From: Diorhabda sublineata
Taxonomy: Eukaryota; Arthropoda; Insecta; Coleoptera; Chrysomelidae
Length of the DNA stretch: 64,000 nt
Assembly: GCF_026230105.1 (NCBI RefSeq)
Contig: NC_079482.1
Coordinates: 16,678,001-16,742,000, forward strand
Reading direction: 5' to 3'
The notes under the pieces are model-generated. The model had not been told where the DNA came from, ran no database searches, and worked only from the letters and a program-made list of their open reading frames with translations. The position numbers were made by a program, and so were the translations under genes. Shown here one piece after another: positions 14,501-29,500 of the stretch; the first letter of the stretch is position 1; every line of letters starts with the position of its first letter.

Positions 14501-17500
14501 TTGCCGCAAAAATTCGAGTTTTTGAGAGTTTTCGTTTGAGTAAAGATTTAGATGGACGCTAGATTAATATTCAGAAGAAACTGGTGTATGGACAAGCTAC
14601 ATTATTATTTGTTTGTACTGAGACTTCATAATGGATATCATAGAATCATAGAGAGGGTTTATATCTTCGTGTTTTAGTTGATTGTATAATTAATATGAAT
14701 TTCTGATGATCTAATGAGGCCATACAATGTTATAAAAGAGGCTTTATCTTCTTTTTGGCGACTCATTGCATCATTGTACCATTTTTAGATAGATTAGGAT
14801 GGAAACATTAGGAAACAAACATGATGATCTAATATTTCGGAAGAAAACTGATGTTTTTGTTAAGCCATAGTAATTTCCATGCATTGAGAAAAATAATAAC
14901 GAATACAGGAAGGTAATAAATCAATTCAACTGTATCCATGGCCTCAGAAAATAGTTTGAAGGTATTTTTATTAATGGAGAAATATTTCATAAATATACAA
15001 TTTTCAGCAGCCGAATAAACTTTTAGCACAATTAGATTTGTTCACGAAAATTACAATTTATTGTAAAGGTAAATTTATAAACTTTTAACGCTTGTATCTG
15101 CGCTGACACGCTCGTTCGCGTTCAACATAAGTTGAACAGATTACGCAGTGTGATTTATAAACCAAACGCTCTTGCTTCCTTTCGAGATCGCGCTGGGAAA
15201 TGGCAAATTTTTATTTTCAGCGTTTGCATTCCAGCGCATAGCTAATGAATCTAAATGAAACTATTTTGTTTATTTTTCTGTTTTCCAATTTTATTAATCA
15301 GGACCGAAAAGGTATTGGTATGTCCGGAAAGTTCGTATTGGAAAGTATACAATGTGGGGACAGCTCAGCAGACATTGTTGGATTGCCTTTGGAAATCAAC
15401 CGAAACTTGAATAACAAAGATCCAGCCTCTCTTCGGCTAATATTCTATCTGATCGCTTTTGTTTAGATATGTTGTGTCTAACTTCATCTAACAGTTTCTC
15501 AAATATTGGTACTGTCATATTAGTATACTTGAAAATTGATCGGAGTTCCAGGATATTATTTTTTTATAATATTGTACCCCTTTGTTTTCTACCTCCATTT
15601 ATAGGACGCACTGTGAATTATCGATGTTGTTTCCATTTCAATTTTATCAAAGCATAGAGACACAAAATATCAGTACCTGTGCTGATACTAGTTTTTACGG
15701 CTCACCAAATAACATTTTAAAGAAAAAGTATAAAAACTTGAAATAAATGAAACAGAGACGAGATTTCTCTCTTACCAAGCAAATAAAATGTCTAAATACG
15801 AAAAACATTTTGTGAAAATGTGGACGTAACACTAAGCTATACATAAAATTGATTCTGAGCCGAATAAATTACTAAAGTTCACGTTTTTTGATAGAATTTA
15901 TACTTACCAGAGGCACTTGTTGGACTGGAGGCAAATTCGAAGGGCCTGGGAGGGGTTCACAATTAATAGACGGCGATAATCTATTGCACAAAGGGCCTGG
16001 TAAACTAATAGAGGAACATGTAGCTACTAAATTATTACTATTATGAATGCTCATATCATTAGCACCAAAATCATTAGAAATTGGTTGAGAATTGCTTTCC
16101 CCCAATGGAGATAATTTTTCTTCTTTTTCGACTTCGCGATCTCTATCTCTGTTATCCTTTTCCCGTTCTCTATCACGTTCCCTGTCCCTTTCAGAAGGTG
16201 ATCTACATATTCGAAGGTTTTGTACTGAAGATTGTGAATTCTGAGAATCTTCCAATTCGTCTGGAGTAATAGGTCGCGACTGTTGTGATCGCTTGGTGGT
16301 GAGTTCTTTGGGTTCAGTTTGTTCAGGAAGAGGTTTATATTCACGTGTCATTTCGGCAAGCCCTGAAAGAAAAAAAAATATAAACGTACATTCTACTACT
16401 TATGAAAGAGTAAAAATATATGTTTAATTATGCGCGATTATCAGTCTCGTAATTCATAGTGCAAGTTTGAACACCGTACTTAATGGGAACCATTAAAAAT
16501 AGAATTATTTAGAGAGTCGTATAACGAAACTCATGTAGATCAACACTTGGTACTTGATATTGTGAAAAGTGTATAGTATAAAATTAGTATAAAAAGTATC
16601 CCAAGATCTTGTAAAAGAGCCTCGCTTCAAAGCCAACGACACCTACAGTCTTCTCCATTATTAATTAAGTGAGGTTGGTTTACAAGCAAAAATTATATTC
16701 CTTTGTTTAATATCTATGTTTTGTAAAGTTTAAGTGATAAACAAGTTATATTTTCGAAATGTTCAAGATCCACGTAGAAGATGGAGCTCTAAGATGAAGA
16801 CTGGTCGAGGTGCGCAAACACGTGTACGCGCCTTTATCCGCTAAAATCGCCGGTCAACAGTTAGACGATCTAAACATCAACCACAAAACCGTCAAGCAGG
16901 TCTTAACTCAAGATCACGCAATGAGAAAGTTCTATGATTCAGAAGAGCAAGAAAACATCGAATGTCAATCATAGAAGAATACACTCCTTGATTGCATTAT
17001 TACAGATGAAGAAAGTTGGTTTTTCTAGTAAAATCCCAAAACGAGACTCTAAAGTCAACAGTGGCTATCACCAAATGATCCAACACAAAAAAACTTATTG
17101 AGAGCGATTCCAGCGCTGCTGCAACCTCCTTAATCATGAAAGGAATGCATCTTCGATTGAGGTCATCAAAATAATGGAAACGAGGGTGCTGTTGGAGGTT
17201 GCAGTCAAAAACCTCCAGAATTGCTAAAACGCTGGGAAATATCTCTACAGTATAGTACATATTAGTACAGAAGAAAATTACTTGGCTTTTAAACCTGGTA
17301 GAGAAAAAAATTCTGAAATAATAATAACTTCCAGCTTGGAGCGTTTTTGAAACGAAAAATATAATTCGTTTCCAAATTTTACAATTACGATAAAAAATGT
17401 TCCGGTGTTTGGAAATTTGGAAAGAAATCTAAATTCCAAATATAAAATTTCAAGGAATATTTTGAAATTATTGTGAGTATATATGAGCTTTCTCCTCCTC

Positions 17501-20500
17501 CAATACAAACAAATTGATCCCTATGCAGTTTCTATGTTCCAATATCATACATATTATCATCTATTAGACGGGAAGCTGGCTACAAAAAACAGGGTCGATA
17601 AGGTGCGCGCCATTTCAGCTTGTAAACTGGTGGCCCCAACTTCACCAAATCACATAACGTGCGCGCGCGAAACCTTTTGTAACGTGCGGTTTAAGCCTCA
17701 AATAAGAGGGGTGTAATAGTGTAAGAAGTTTTACAGGCCGGAAAACCCTCGTAAGAAGTGATCTAAAGTGCCGGAAAACCCTCGTAAGAAGTGATCTAAA
17801 GTGCCGGAAAACTCATCTGCAAAAACCTCATAACGTGCACGCGCGAAACTTTTTTATTAGGTTTTTGGGGTCTCAACTACGAGCAGTTTCTTGGGGCACC
17901 ACGAGCTGTGCTCAATACTGAGCAACTTTATCAAAAAGTATAAGTATTCCCAGAAGTTTCAAGAAAAATTTTATCAAAATCAATTGATAATTGGCGCAGT
18001 AAATGAATTAAAAAAAATTAGAAGCCCGTTTTTTGCGTTGTTGTCGGCGGCTCGAGTAGATGGAAAATGAGTAGGCGCTATAAAATCAAGCGCGCGATAA
18101 AAAATGATTATATTTCAGCGAGTTTTCATCGTATCCTGATGATTTTTTTTAATTTCGGGTAGCTCAAACAGACATTTTGAATGAAGACATCAAAAATAAT
18201 TTTCCATTAAGCAAAACTTCTTGCGCTATTAAACCTTCTTATTTGAGGTTTAAACCCCACTTTACAAAGTTTCACGCGCGTCCGTTATGAGGTTTTACAG
18301 CCAAACCGGCTAGCACTTTCATTTCCGACCTGTGCTGATATTATGAAGTGGCGTTTCGTGATGTACTAAGTTGGGGCCGCCAGTTTACAAGCTGTTTTTT
18401 GTAGCCATCTCTGGGACTATATAGACGAAAAAAGAGTGCTGTAGACTAAAAACTGTATTTTTTCAACGTTTAACGTTCTCAAAAGAAATAAATAGAGATT
18501 GGGTAATATTCACTACTATATATTTTACAAGAATATCTAGTTTTTATCATATTAGATCTCAATTGATATTATATGCTAACTTGATTTTTTCAATTAGATT
18601 TTATATTATAGAAATCGCACTATATATGTGAAATATCTCTCAAAAATGGGGACACACGTCTGATCTTTAATTTTCTCACATTACATCAATACTGATTACA
18701 CCAATACAATCTATTTTATAAGACTATACAATTTCCCGACGTACTTTAGCAAGTTGTCATGGGCTAACTTGTAACTAGAAGTTTATCGAATGCGCCTAAG
18801 AATTTTCTAGTCTTTATTCTGGTTGATCGTCGGTTAGTTTATAACAATCGCTTAAACAGAACCACAAAACACGTATGTTGTTTTTTCTCATCTCAATTAA
18901 AACAGTGTCCAGCGTTTTTTAAATTTCTGTACGCAACCATAATATTTGAAATTTGATAAACTAATATGTCAATCCATCCTCTATGTCGATAGAAACCTCA
19001 GACAAAGAGTGCATCCTTCTATCTTTGTAATTGACGATTACTGCTACCGTGCAGGAGAACTTACCTTACTTCGGTGACTTGTTAAGTTAAGCTCTTTTAA
19101 TTGTTGATCTTTTGTGATAGTAACAGTTTACTACTAACATGCGAGTATTTTTGCAACAAGATGAAACTGCAAATGTGTTTGCAAAGCAGTTGTTAGACAT
19201 TGGAAATAAGGTCGCAGTGGACACCTCGACCGGATTCATCACATTACCCACAGATTTTTGTCTCATCACAGACTCAAAAGAGATATATCTCAACAATTTA
19301 ATAATCATAATTGGCTGGGTGAACGAGCAATATTAACGGCGAAAAATAAAGATGTCGAGGATCTCAATGCGACCATTCAGTATTCTTCCAGGATAGTTGG
19401 TTTCAACTCGACTTCAAATCAGTCGACACCAGGATGACGTAGTAAACTATCCCACGGAGTTTTTAAATTCACTGGAATTGCCTGGACTACCTCCTCACAA
19501 TTTACACTTAAAAATAGGATCAATTGTCATCACGCTGCGTAACATTAATCCAGTGCAAGGGAACAAGACTGGCTGTGAAACAGGTGATGAATAACGTCAT
19601 TGAGGCAACATAAAGGGAAATTACAAAGGAGAGGATGTCTTGATTCCGCGTATACTGATGACTCCATCGAATTTACCATTCTATTTTAAACGTTAACAAA
19701 TTTCGGAACGCCTGGCCTTTGCGATGACCATAAATAAATCGCAAGGCCAGTCGTTGGAAGTTTGTGGAATCAACTTTTCCCTGTTTGGCGCATGGTCGCA
19801 TGTTGGGGCATCGGAAAACCGTCATCTTTTTTTAATTACACATCAAAAAATAAAACAAAAAATATAGTCTATCAGAAAGCTTTAAATTGATTAACAGACT
19901 GTATCATAACTGTGTATCTTTGTCAATATCAAATTGAAACCTAATAGCTAGTATCTCAAGAAAACTCTGTTTTGTAGGTAAGCAGCATCATGTGTAATTA
20001 ATCGAAAATAATAATAAAACTTCATTCATACCGAGCATTTTTTTATTTGTTTTTTTTATAAGAAATAGACTCTTTTTATTTGTTTCAAGTTTATTTTATA
20101 CAAAAGTTTAGGTCTTTTATTTATCGATTGAGGCAGTACCAAGTCTGTCGGGTCAGCTAGTCAATTATAAAAGCATTCGGTGTTTTTCTTTTACAAAAAC
20201 CGGTTTATCAATTTTTATGAGAAAACTTAAGCGAATATTATTATTTTTTACGTATTTTGATTCCTTCTCCAACTACCAGCCTACCCTAACCTTCTTGATA
20301 ACTATCACCACTCCTATCGCAGATCGGTGTTATCGATTTTCTACGGTTGTCTGTAATCTGGTGACCTTGCTCTCTTTGTTTATTTTGACTCTTTTACTCG
20401 GATGATTTTCAATTCTCATCCAAATTTCAAAACCCCATCCAAAAAAAAAATGAAACACCGATAGCGTAGTGTTAGTACATATTTGAAAGGAAGGTCTAGA

Positions 20501-23500
20501 CTAGACACTAGGTGTACTAATAATATAAGCTAAATAAAACACGAGCAATAACATACATATAAATTGACTCATCTAATTTGTAAAAACGGCATGGACGGAA
20601 TTACTCGAATGTAGAAAAGAACGTGTTGAATGTTGTGTTCAATTAAAAAAAGTGTAATATTGCACCAATTTAACGACATAGTAGGAAATGTGCTTTATTC
20701 TCTCTTACCGATAACTAATCAATTCGCTACGCATAAATTGCTTTTTCATTGCACCGTTAGAGAGCGAGTTTAAAATGGAATTAGTTGTTAACAAAAAATA
20801 TATAAATAGTTATGTTTGAAAAGGTTTATAGCACAGGAGACGAGAGGAGTTGGGTAAAATACAAATGGAATAAATTCATTATTTCATTTGCTATACATGC
20901 TTTTAAGAAATATTATAACGCGTCAAATTGAAATTATGAACATTCTTCGAATTCAAAATGTGATCCAAGGCTCCAATCTCCTTTCAATTGTAGGTACAAC
21001 TCCCAATTTCTTGAATGGGAAGTATACGTTTGTAATAGATCTTTTGGAAGTTTTTTCATTCTAAATTAAAAAATGTTTGATGATCAATTTACTTTTCAGC
21101 GTAGAAAAAATGGCTCTAATATTGATTACTTGTTGCCAGTTCAACAAAATACATTAACATGCCATATTATAAAACCCTAGACACTAATTTTAGAATATTT
21201 AACGGTGCACCAGGAACGGTATTCCTAACTTCTTTCACAAGCTAGCGATCACCAAAGGGCGTGATTTCATTGGCAGCGATATGGAATTTTCAGATTCAGA
21301 AACACCGGTATATTAGCGTAGTTTGTCAAAATAGTTGCCAGTTCATTGTTAGGGGAAATTTTATGAATGCATCTATTATTTCCTGTTTATTCAATACCGG
21401 AATAATTTTGTGAATGCATTCAACAACATCGATATCGTTCCAAGCGAGGACTGAGAATACTGACCCAGACTAGACACTAGACGTTTCTCCAATGATACCA
21501 TTTTTAAGTTGATACCAGAGCAGAGATAAGAATTATACCCATAAACAAATAACTCACAAAACACTAACTGTAGGTGCTATAGGTATACCTACAAATACAG
21601 TAATAAATGAATTTATTTTTTTTTAAATTTAACACAACGTTTATTTATTAATATCATTCCATTGAACCATCTATATATTAATTAAATTTCTGATTTCTTA
21701 GACCTTTTATATATGTTCATTCTCCTGAATTTTCTTGATTTTAGGTCTCTTCTGTTAGGATGACATTTTTCAGTTCGCGTTTTCAAGTAAACTTTTCGTT
21801 AGTTTTTACAAAGAGTGTAGATAGGAATGAAATGCTCAATATGCCCCAATTATATGAACTTTTTCATAATTTTTAAATTGGCTTTGAAAATACCAATATT
21901 TCACTGTCTGTTGACATTTTTGTTAATACAAAGATAACAATAACTTCAGATCGACTGTAAAGCCTTGAGACGCGAAATGATCTCAACCAAGGTCAACGCA
22001 AATATTTTAAAAACGTTAGACACTATTTGATATATTTCAAAGATGATGTTTACAACGGTTTATAAATATTTAGATAAACTTCATAAATATATTACGTGTC
22101 CCAGGATGATTTCATTAGTAAAATGTCTCTTCATTAGTTGAAAGATGATCTAGAGCAGTGATGTCAAACTCAATTTTGAAATGGCCACATATTAAATTTT
22201 GAATTCGTAGGTGGGCCAGATTGAAAATAAAAAAGAATGGACTGAATTATCATAACATATATAAACATCCTTAGACTAGAGAAAACGAGTAATTAAGACA
22301 TCCGTAGAGGAATCGATTGAAGTCTAAGTTCTAAAAAACTTGATTCTGTGACATATTGCGATCGCGGGCCTTATTGATACGGTCCAGGGGCCGGAAGCAG
22401 CCCGCGGGCCATATCTTTGACATGACTGATCTAGAGTATGATTTTGCGGAGACATTACATGGGACAATTATAGTAATGTTCCCAAGATTCCTATTTTTAA
22501 GACAGGAAGTTGTTTTTGTGATTCAAAAAGATATAAAAATTCGAGGAATAAGAAAGAAAAAATCACTTTTAATCAATATAACGCATCCTCACACACAGCA
22601 CAAAAAACTTATTCAACCCTAGAAAACGGGACTTATTTCGGAACACGTCATTACAGGACTACCATAAATTTTACGACGGTAGTAAAACCCGTGTTTTACG
22701 AAAAATCTTTCCAGAAAAACTATTCATCAACGCTGCATTTTTGGAAATATCTCCACGGTGCTCTCCGCAGATAAGATGATCACATTTTCCACAAGAAGTT
22801 GTCATCCGCCTCTTTTGATTTTTGCGCTTCTTTTTCTGAGGGATTGTATTTCTTGAATCATTTTCAATATTCAAAATAAGCAGAGCAATTTCTTGACGGA
22901 TATTTCGCATTAAAGTTGGGGTCGCTAAACTTTTCCTCATCCACAGCTCAGCAAGAGGACGACTCAAATCTATTGATCATACCACCTTTTAATTAATTGT
23001 AATTCTAAAAAATCGCAGGTTTTTCTGTTTCTTCTGAAATTTTACCTCCCTAATGCATTGTAGACAATAGCAGTACAACTACAAAAGTAATACCTTCTCC
23101 TTATCATAACAGAACATTGATTTGCCAGCAGTTCTGGTGATATTTCCCTCTTATTTTCCTGATCGTTTCAATTTTTGTTAGTTTATATGGATCTTGTAGT
23201 AAGAGTTCATCATCCTAGCTAACTAAAGGAAACCAATTATCCATAGTAACATTCCTATTACTTCCATTAATGGATTTTTTGAGATCCTTCACAAAATAGT
23301 CAACAAGTGTCAAACCATTTGTACTAGTTTTTTTTCTAAATATGGACTTGCATCTACCGTACAATATGTCGAGAAGTCGCACATCAAAACAATTCTTATA
23401 CCATACTTTGCAGGTTCATTCCGTATGTACATGAAATTTCGTCCACGAAATCCCAGGAGTTGTTCGTCAATGGTCAGGTAAGATGAAGGCGTATATGATG

Positions 23501-26500
23501 ATCTGCAAGTTTCAATGAAAATTTTCATATCACAATTCATGGAAGCTCTGTAAGGGGAACCAGAAATTGTATCAAACATATGCCTAGCAGATAGATGGTT
23601 GTCTTTCTTGGCAGCCGAGAGAATCAAAATTGCAAACCAAGGCTAGCAATGTTTCTTTATTGGTAGGTGACACATTGTTGTTATCACTGAAATTTTGCTT
23701 TTTCAGTAATATTTCATCATGTGTGCCGAATGATATCATATTAAGAATCGGTTTAGAAAAGGAATGGGAAAAGTTATGTTCCAGTACTACATATTGCTTT
23801 CCTTTGCCTTTTGGCCCTGATACAAAATGGATAATGTTTATTGAAACAGTTCTCCTAATTCTAATGGGCTGCTTAAAAATCCATTTGTGACCATTCTTTT
23901 CTTACAAAACTACAGTGTTTGCTTGAACCAGAAGTTGATCTTTTTTGCTCGTTTCGAGTTGTAGCTGACGTACCTGATCATCGGAGCCGTCCATATTGTC
24001 TCCCGAAGTAGTAATTTCTTGTCCATTGATCTCTTCTCATCGAGAGACGATTCATCTGTTGAATCATCTGATTCCTTTATCGATTCAATTTCAAAATTAT
24101 CTTCTTCCCAGTCACTTCTACTATCCTCAAATGAGTCTATATCACTGTTTTCTTCCTCCATAATTTTTCGTATTTCTTCTTCTAGTACGGCCTGAAATAA
24201 TGACCGTTTTGAAGCCATTCTGCTGAAACGACATATCTTCAGAGCACCATAAGTTAAAATAATAAATAATGACTTACATGTCCCCTAAATATTAGCAAAA
24301 CCGCTGTTCGCAATATGAAACCAAAAAAGCTCGCGTTAAAGCTAATAAACGTAAATACAAGACTATCGCAAAATTGACAAAAATCTGCGATTCAATTGAC
24401 AATATTGGGATGTTTCGGACACTGGAGTCTAGCTACCAACTAAATAGGAAAGTACTGACAAAAATATCACGATAACTATTAACCATCGTAAATTTTACGA
24501 ATGTCCCGTTATCCAAGGTTAATGAAAGTACAAACTCTTAAAACCTCTACTCTATCCATCAGAATTAGTTCCTGATTTCTGGCTGTAACATCTCAAAAAA
24601 AAACCATAAATAATATAGATTATTGACTAATAACACCATGAAATTGTGTTGTTCTCATCGAATTAAAAAACGCAATTGCACAACAATGTTGTAATATTTA
24701 GTATTTGTGTGTTTTGTTCCATGTATCTATAATTGTAATTGTGTTATGGCACTGTTATCTGCAACAGCGGATTCTCAGGCTCCCAACATTTTCATATGTA
24801 TAAGTTTTTTACATTCTTTTCTTCATTTTGCTTCGTTGTTTGTGAGATAATTCGAAATCTCAGCTAACAATTTGATTTTAATTTTGAGGTGCTCGAACAT
24901 CTCAAATCCTTTTCAAACTAAAAGCACTTAAATTTACTGTAATTTTCGTTCCTAATTTTTTCATAACAATTAGGAGTAAATAAAACAAACATTAGAATTT
25001 ACACGTTAATTAATATTTTTTGTACAAATACCTATGTAGGTAACGTACTTTTTGAACTTCAACGCCCAGTACATCGATACTTTTTTCAAAAGAATTTTAT
25101 TAAATATATTAATGTTGAACATATAAACGAAATACAAACAATTAAAAGAGTTGAATTTCTTTTTTAACTACCAATTCGGAGAAAGCCGAACTTTGGAATA
25201 TAAGTCAAACGACTATTTCTACTAAGTACACAGATTTGTTGATCTTGGATTGAAATAGTTGAAAAAATGGAGTTTGTCTGTTTCCTGACTGTTTGCCAAG
25301 TACTTTTTTGATATTATAAAATTGATATTGATCAAATTAAGGGCGACAAACAGACTTTCCTATCAATTTTTTTTCAAGTGAAAAGCAAGCACAAGATTGT
25401 AAACCCTATTATACTCAAGTAGTTGGAGTTGTTCCAGCGCGTGGAGATGCCTGTGTATAGCAGCCTAGGTCTTTGCTGCATTAAACTCAACATATTGCTT
25501 TTACCCTACTTTATAATGTTTTCAAGATCGGTATTGATGGTAGTTATCTGTTGCTAACTACGAATTGGGATGTTAGCCAAGTTTATTGGGGTGGTTGATT
25601 TGAACGACGACACCAGTGTACTATCGGTTTGCATTTTTGTCGAATAATGTACAAGAGGAAGAGAGTAGATGGTGATGCATCCCTGGGTAACAACAGTATT
25701 GACTTCAAACCTTTCAGAAGTGTGTCTAGCTAATAAAGCCATATTTGACACTCAATACATATCCTATGATTAGGATTAATTCAACTTAGAGACCTTAGGG
25801 ATAGAAACCTTTTAATTCAGTTAATTTAGGTTTGACTACGAGGAAAATATTTCACAATGAACAATAAGAGCATACAATGCAGCTGCCTGGCCATCTAAAA
25901 TGCTGTCAGTTTTTGCGGTTCATCCTAATACTCTCGTGTCATTATTAAATTTTTTAGTTTAGGTTTGGTTCTAATGAACAACAATCAAAACAGATTTTTT
26001 TTTTCAAAAAGTCTGACTAATTATGTCGAAACGCAAAAGTGAAGTAGCTAAGTTAGCTATCGTGTAGGTTAGTAAATATTGATAAAAATTTGTGCAATTG
26101 TAATAATACATATTGATAATCAATACATTTTTCAACAATCTTAATGACGAATTCATTTAACTGACATACTGGTTCACTCGCTCAAAGCGATACCCAATTT
26201 GGATTTCGCGAAGGTCTAGGAACAAGAGAGAAGCACTAGCCAGCTTATTAATACTCTTCCAGAAATGTCGAGACGTCAGGAAAAATGTCTATGTTTGTGT
26301 CATAGACTACGAGAAAGTGTCGATCGAGTTAATCATATCGTCCTTCTGACATGACTATAGAAAAGAGGGTTAGACAAACAAGACATCGAGTTTATTAGAA
26401 ATCTTTATTGGAACCAAGAAGCAACGGTTAGATATGGACAAACGACATCAGAACCGGTGTGTATAGAAAAGGGGGTACGACAAGGTTGTGTTTTGTCGCC

Positions 26501-29500
26501 AATACTGTTTAATATGTACCTACTCTGCGCACATATTTAAAGGAGGAATAGGCGATGACGTGGATGGAATAAAAATCAACGGCAGGACATTTTTAGAGCT
26601 CTTCAACGCCTAAACAAAGTTGTAGAAGTGGGAGATCAGCTAGGCATGAAAATTAATGAACAAAAACACAAGTAATGGCTATAACAAGACGTCCAATCCC
26701 AAAACTGAACATAAAAATCTATGCAATAGAGAAAGTTGAGAAGTTTAAATATCTTGGCAGCTGCATAACGACAAATGTAGACCCTGAGGTCGAAGTGAAA
26801 TCACGTATAGAACAAGGTAGAGCTATATTGTTAAAGGTGAAAAACCTATTATGTAACACAACCTTGAACTTACACTTAAGATACCGTTTTGTAAAGTGGT
26901 AAGGACACTCAGTTTTCTTGTATGGAGCAGAAACATGGACATTAAAAGTGATTACGATGAACAAACTCGATACTTTTGAGATCTGAATCTTCCGTAGACT
27001 ACTAAAAATATCATGTACTCAATATATACCTAATGATGAAGTGCTTAGACGTATGGGAAAGGAAAGAGAGTTACTTACAACAATAAAGAGAAGAAAGGCC
27101 GCTTAACTGGGCCACATATACCGTAACAAAAAGTATGATATACTAAAATTAATAATAGAAGGAAAACGTGGACCTGGTCGCAGACAACATTCATGGTTAA
27201 AAAACAAACGCGATTGGTCTGGTATGAACACATCATCTTTAATTCGCAACACTAAGGACCGTAATAAGTATACCAAAATTGTCGCCAGCCTTCATTAAAT
27301 GAATAAGACATATGGAAGGAAATTATGTTTAAAAATTCAATTTCATATAATTTTTTATTATTTTATCCATAAATATTTTGCAGAGTTTAATCTCCTCCTT
27401 GTAACCTAAAAGGTCACATTTTGGGCTACGACTAAGCTCATCATGTTAATGTGTGTTGTCAGGGTTCGTTGCAAGATTTTGCTGTGTTTAATATGTACAG
27501 AAATTTTATATGCTTTCAAGTTCCAAATGGGGCTCCACTCAGTTTTTTAACTTATCTGAGAAAAGTATAGAAATAGGTTGAGGTATCTTTAGGAATAAAG
27601 CTACTTCTTGAAAATAAAATACAATGATTTACATTTGAAATTATAAAAAAAACAGGTTAAAAGAAGTTACTCGCAAAACTCATGAGTTTTGGTTTACAGA
27701 AAATGATGAAATAAATTTTACAAAACAACTAATAAGACTTGATTTGACCTTTAACAACACATGAGACTCCCTACTTGTCAGGAGAATACAAACGGAACCA
27801 CATCCGTGGAATTCGGTCAGGAACCAAAGAAGTTCATTCAGTCAATCGTCCCGGACTAGGTAGTTCCACGAGTCAAAGTTTGACGTTAAATTAAGGTCGT
27901 TTAAGTTTCAAACCCCGATAAAGTTCCTATATCCAAAGCTAGGTCCCTTCCTTTTTAACGAAGGGAACTTATATCTACTTCTTCTTGGATGTAAATTAAC
28001 AAATTAATATTCCAGAATTTTTGAAATCGGCGGAAGGCTCCTTTAGTTCGGATAAATCCCGCTTTTCTAAAATCTCTGGAAAAATTGATCTTAACGCTAC
28101 CACGATCGCTGACCAAAAGAACAAGATAACTACCTCTCCAATCGTCAAATTCTCAGTCGGAAATATCACGACTTCCGCAAATATAAAATTTTGAGCCAAA
28201 TTTGAAAATTTATAATCAAATACATAATGAAAAATTCCACATTGGTTGACAGTCCAAAGGAAAATATGCACCAGACTTCTTGAGCAAAATCGGGTCACAC
28301 GTCATGACGACAATCTAGCCAGGTGCAACAATTTCAAAAACACCAGCTAACAAATCACTCCTCAAAACAACCTTTCAACGGACTGAACAACCAAAAATCA
28401 ATATCCAGAAAATTTACAAAATACTGCACGAATAACTTAACTCGTGAACAGTTAACTAGATGTTGCTCGAACCTTCTAAGGGGAAGCAACTTGGCTTTTA
28501 CAAGCACATAATTCTGCAACCAGTTATACCACGTCTGGAAAATTTCGAAGACTCAACTCAACCTCAAAAGAAAATAAACCAAACATTCAATTTGTTTATA
28601 TAAAAATAGTTCAACAAAAGGACAAATGAAACTGTGCTAAATTACTTAAATTCTAGGAACCCATTATGTCACCAACAAGTACATACAAAACTAAAAAAGA
28701 GGTAAGAATTATAATATGTAAATATTTCTAGTCAAAGATAATATGACAAAATATCTTATAAAGAAAATTATTTAAAAAAAGTAGTGGGTAGGTTTATATC
28801 GTATAATGTTTATAACAACAAAAGTAACGCAAGCTGTGAGCAGTAAAACCGTTACAACGTAGTCCTCTTCTGAGATATCTTTAGCACAAATTTTTGAAAG
28901 ATGAAAACTTGTCACACAATGTCTAACAACATATCAAAAATTTCAAACTTGTCGATTTCTTCCGACCTACTATACATATGGTAATCGGACTATAAGGTAT
29001 AAGCATGAAGAAAGATAGATGATATTTTATATTATTCGAAAGATAAAACACTACCACTACACCAACACTCATAATTACACTGTATGATGCGCGTTTCGAT
29101 AACCAAGTTATCGTCTTCAGAAACTGAAGGTGAACTGTTTACTCGAAACGCGCGTCAGACAGTGTAATTGTGAGTGTTGATATAGTGGTAATGTAAACAG
29201 TGTGTTCAATATGAATATCATCAATAGTTCCACAAATTCCAACTTAAGAGCAGGTTTCGGTATGTGTTTCAGATTACAATGCATAGGTCTATTTATTTAT
29301 TTGTTTTATTCCTTTATTTTCTAGAACTTTTGGGATATATATATAAAGGAGTTTGTGTAGCGCAGTTTAGTTTAGTTTAGAATCGTAGTGAACAGACCGG
29401 AATAGAAAGTAAGCGAAGAATTTAAAGAAATTATTTAAGTTAGTTAAGTGATAGTGATAAGTAAATTATTATCAGTTAGTGTAGTATATAGTGTTTAAAT

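Noticed and set aside
15085..15240. GC-richer patch with partly inverted motifs
   Set aside because: Inverted match is short and imperfect, and no target duplication could be defined, so no MITE is called.
25554..25751. Minus-strand ORF with VNTVVTQGC, like the RT VRQGC box
   Set aside because: Only one short resemblance, no neighbouring RT motifs; not enough to call a LINE.
27750..28600. Possible LTR-retrotransposon fragment with opposite-strand ORFs of 100 and 62 codons
   Set aside because: No gag, protease, RT or LTR boundary could be identified; opposite-strand ORFs are likely chance.
29335..29375. TATATATATAAAGG followed by AGTTTAGTTTAG as an internal promoter for a short BTB transcript
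   Set aside because: It lies on the plus strand, opposite to the gene, and no minus-strand equivalent is present; kept only as a weak LTR candidate.
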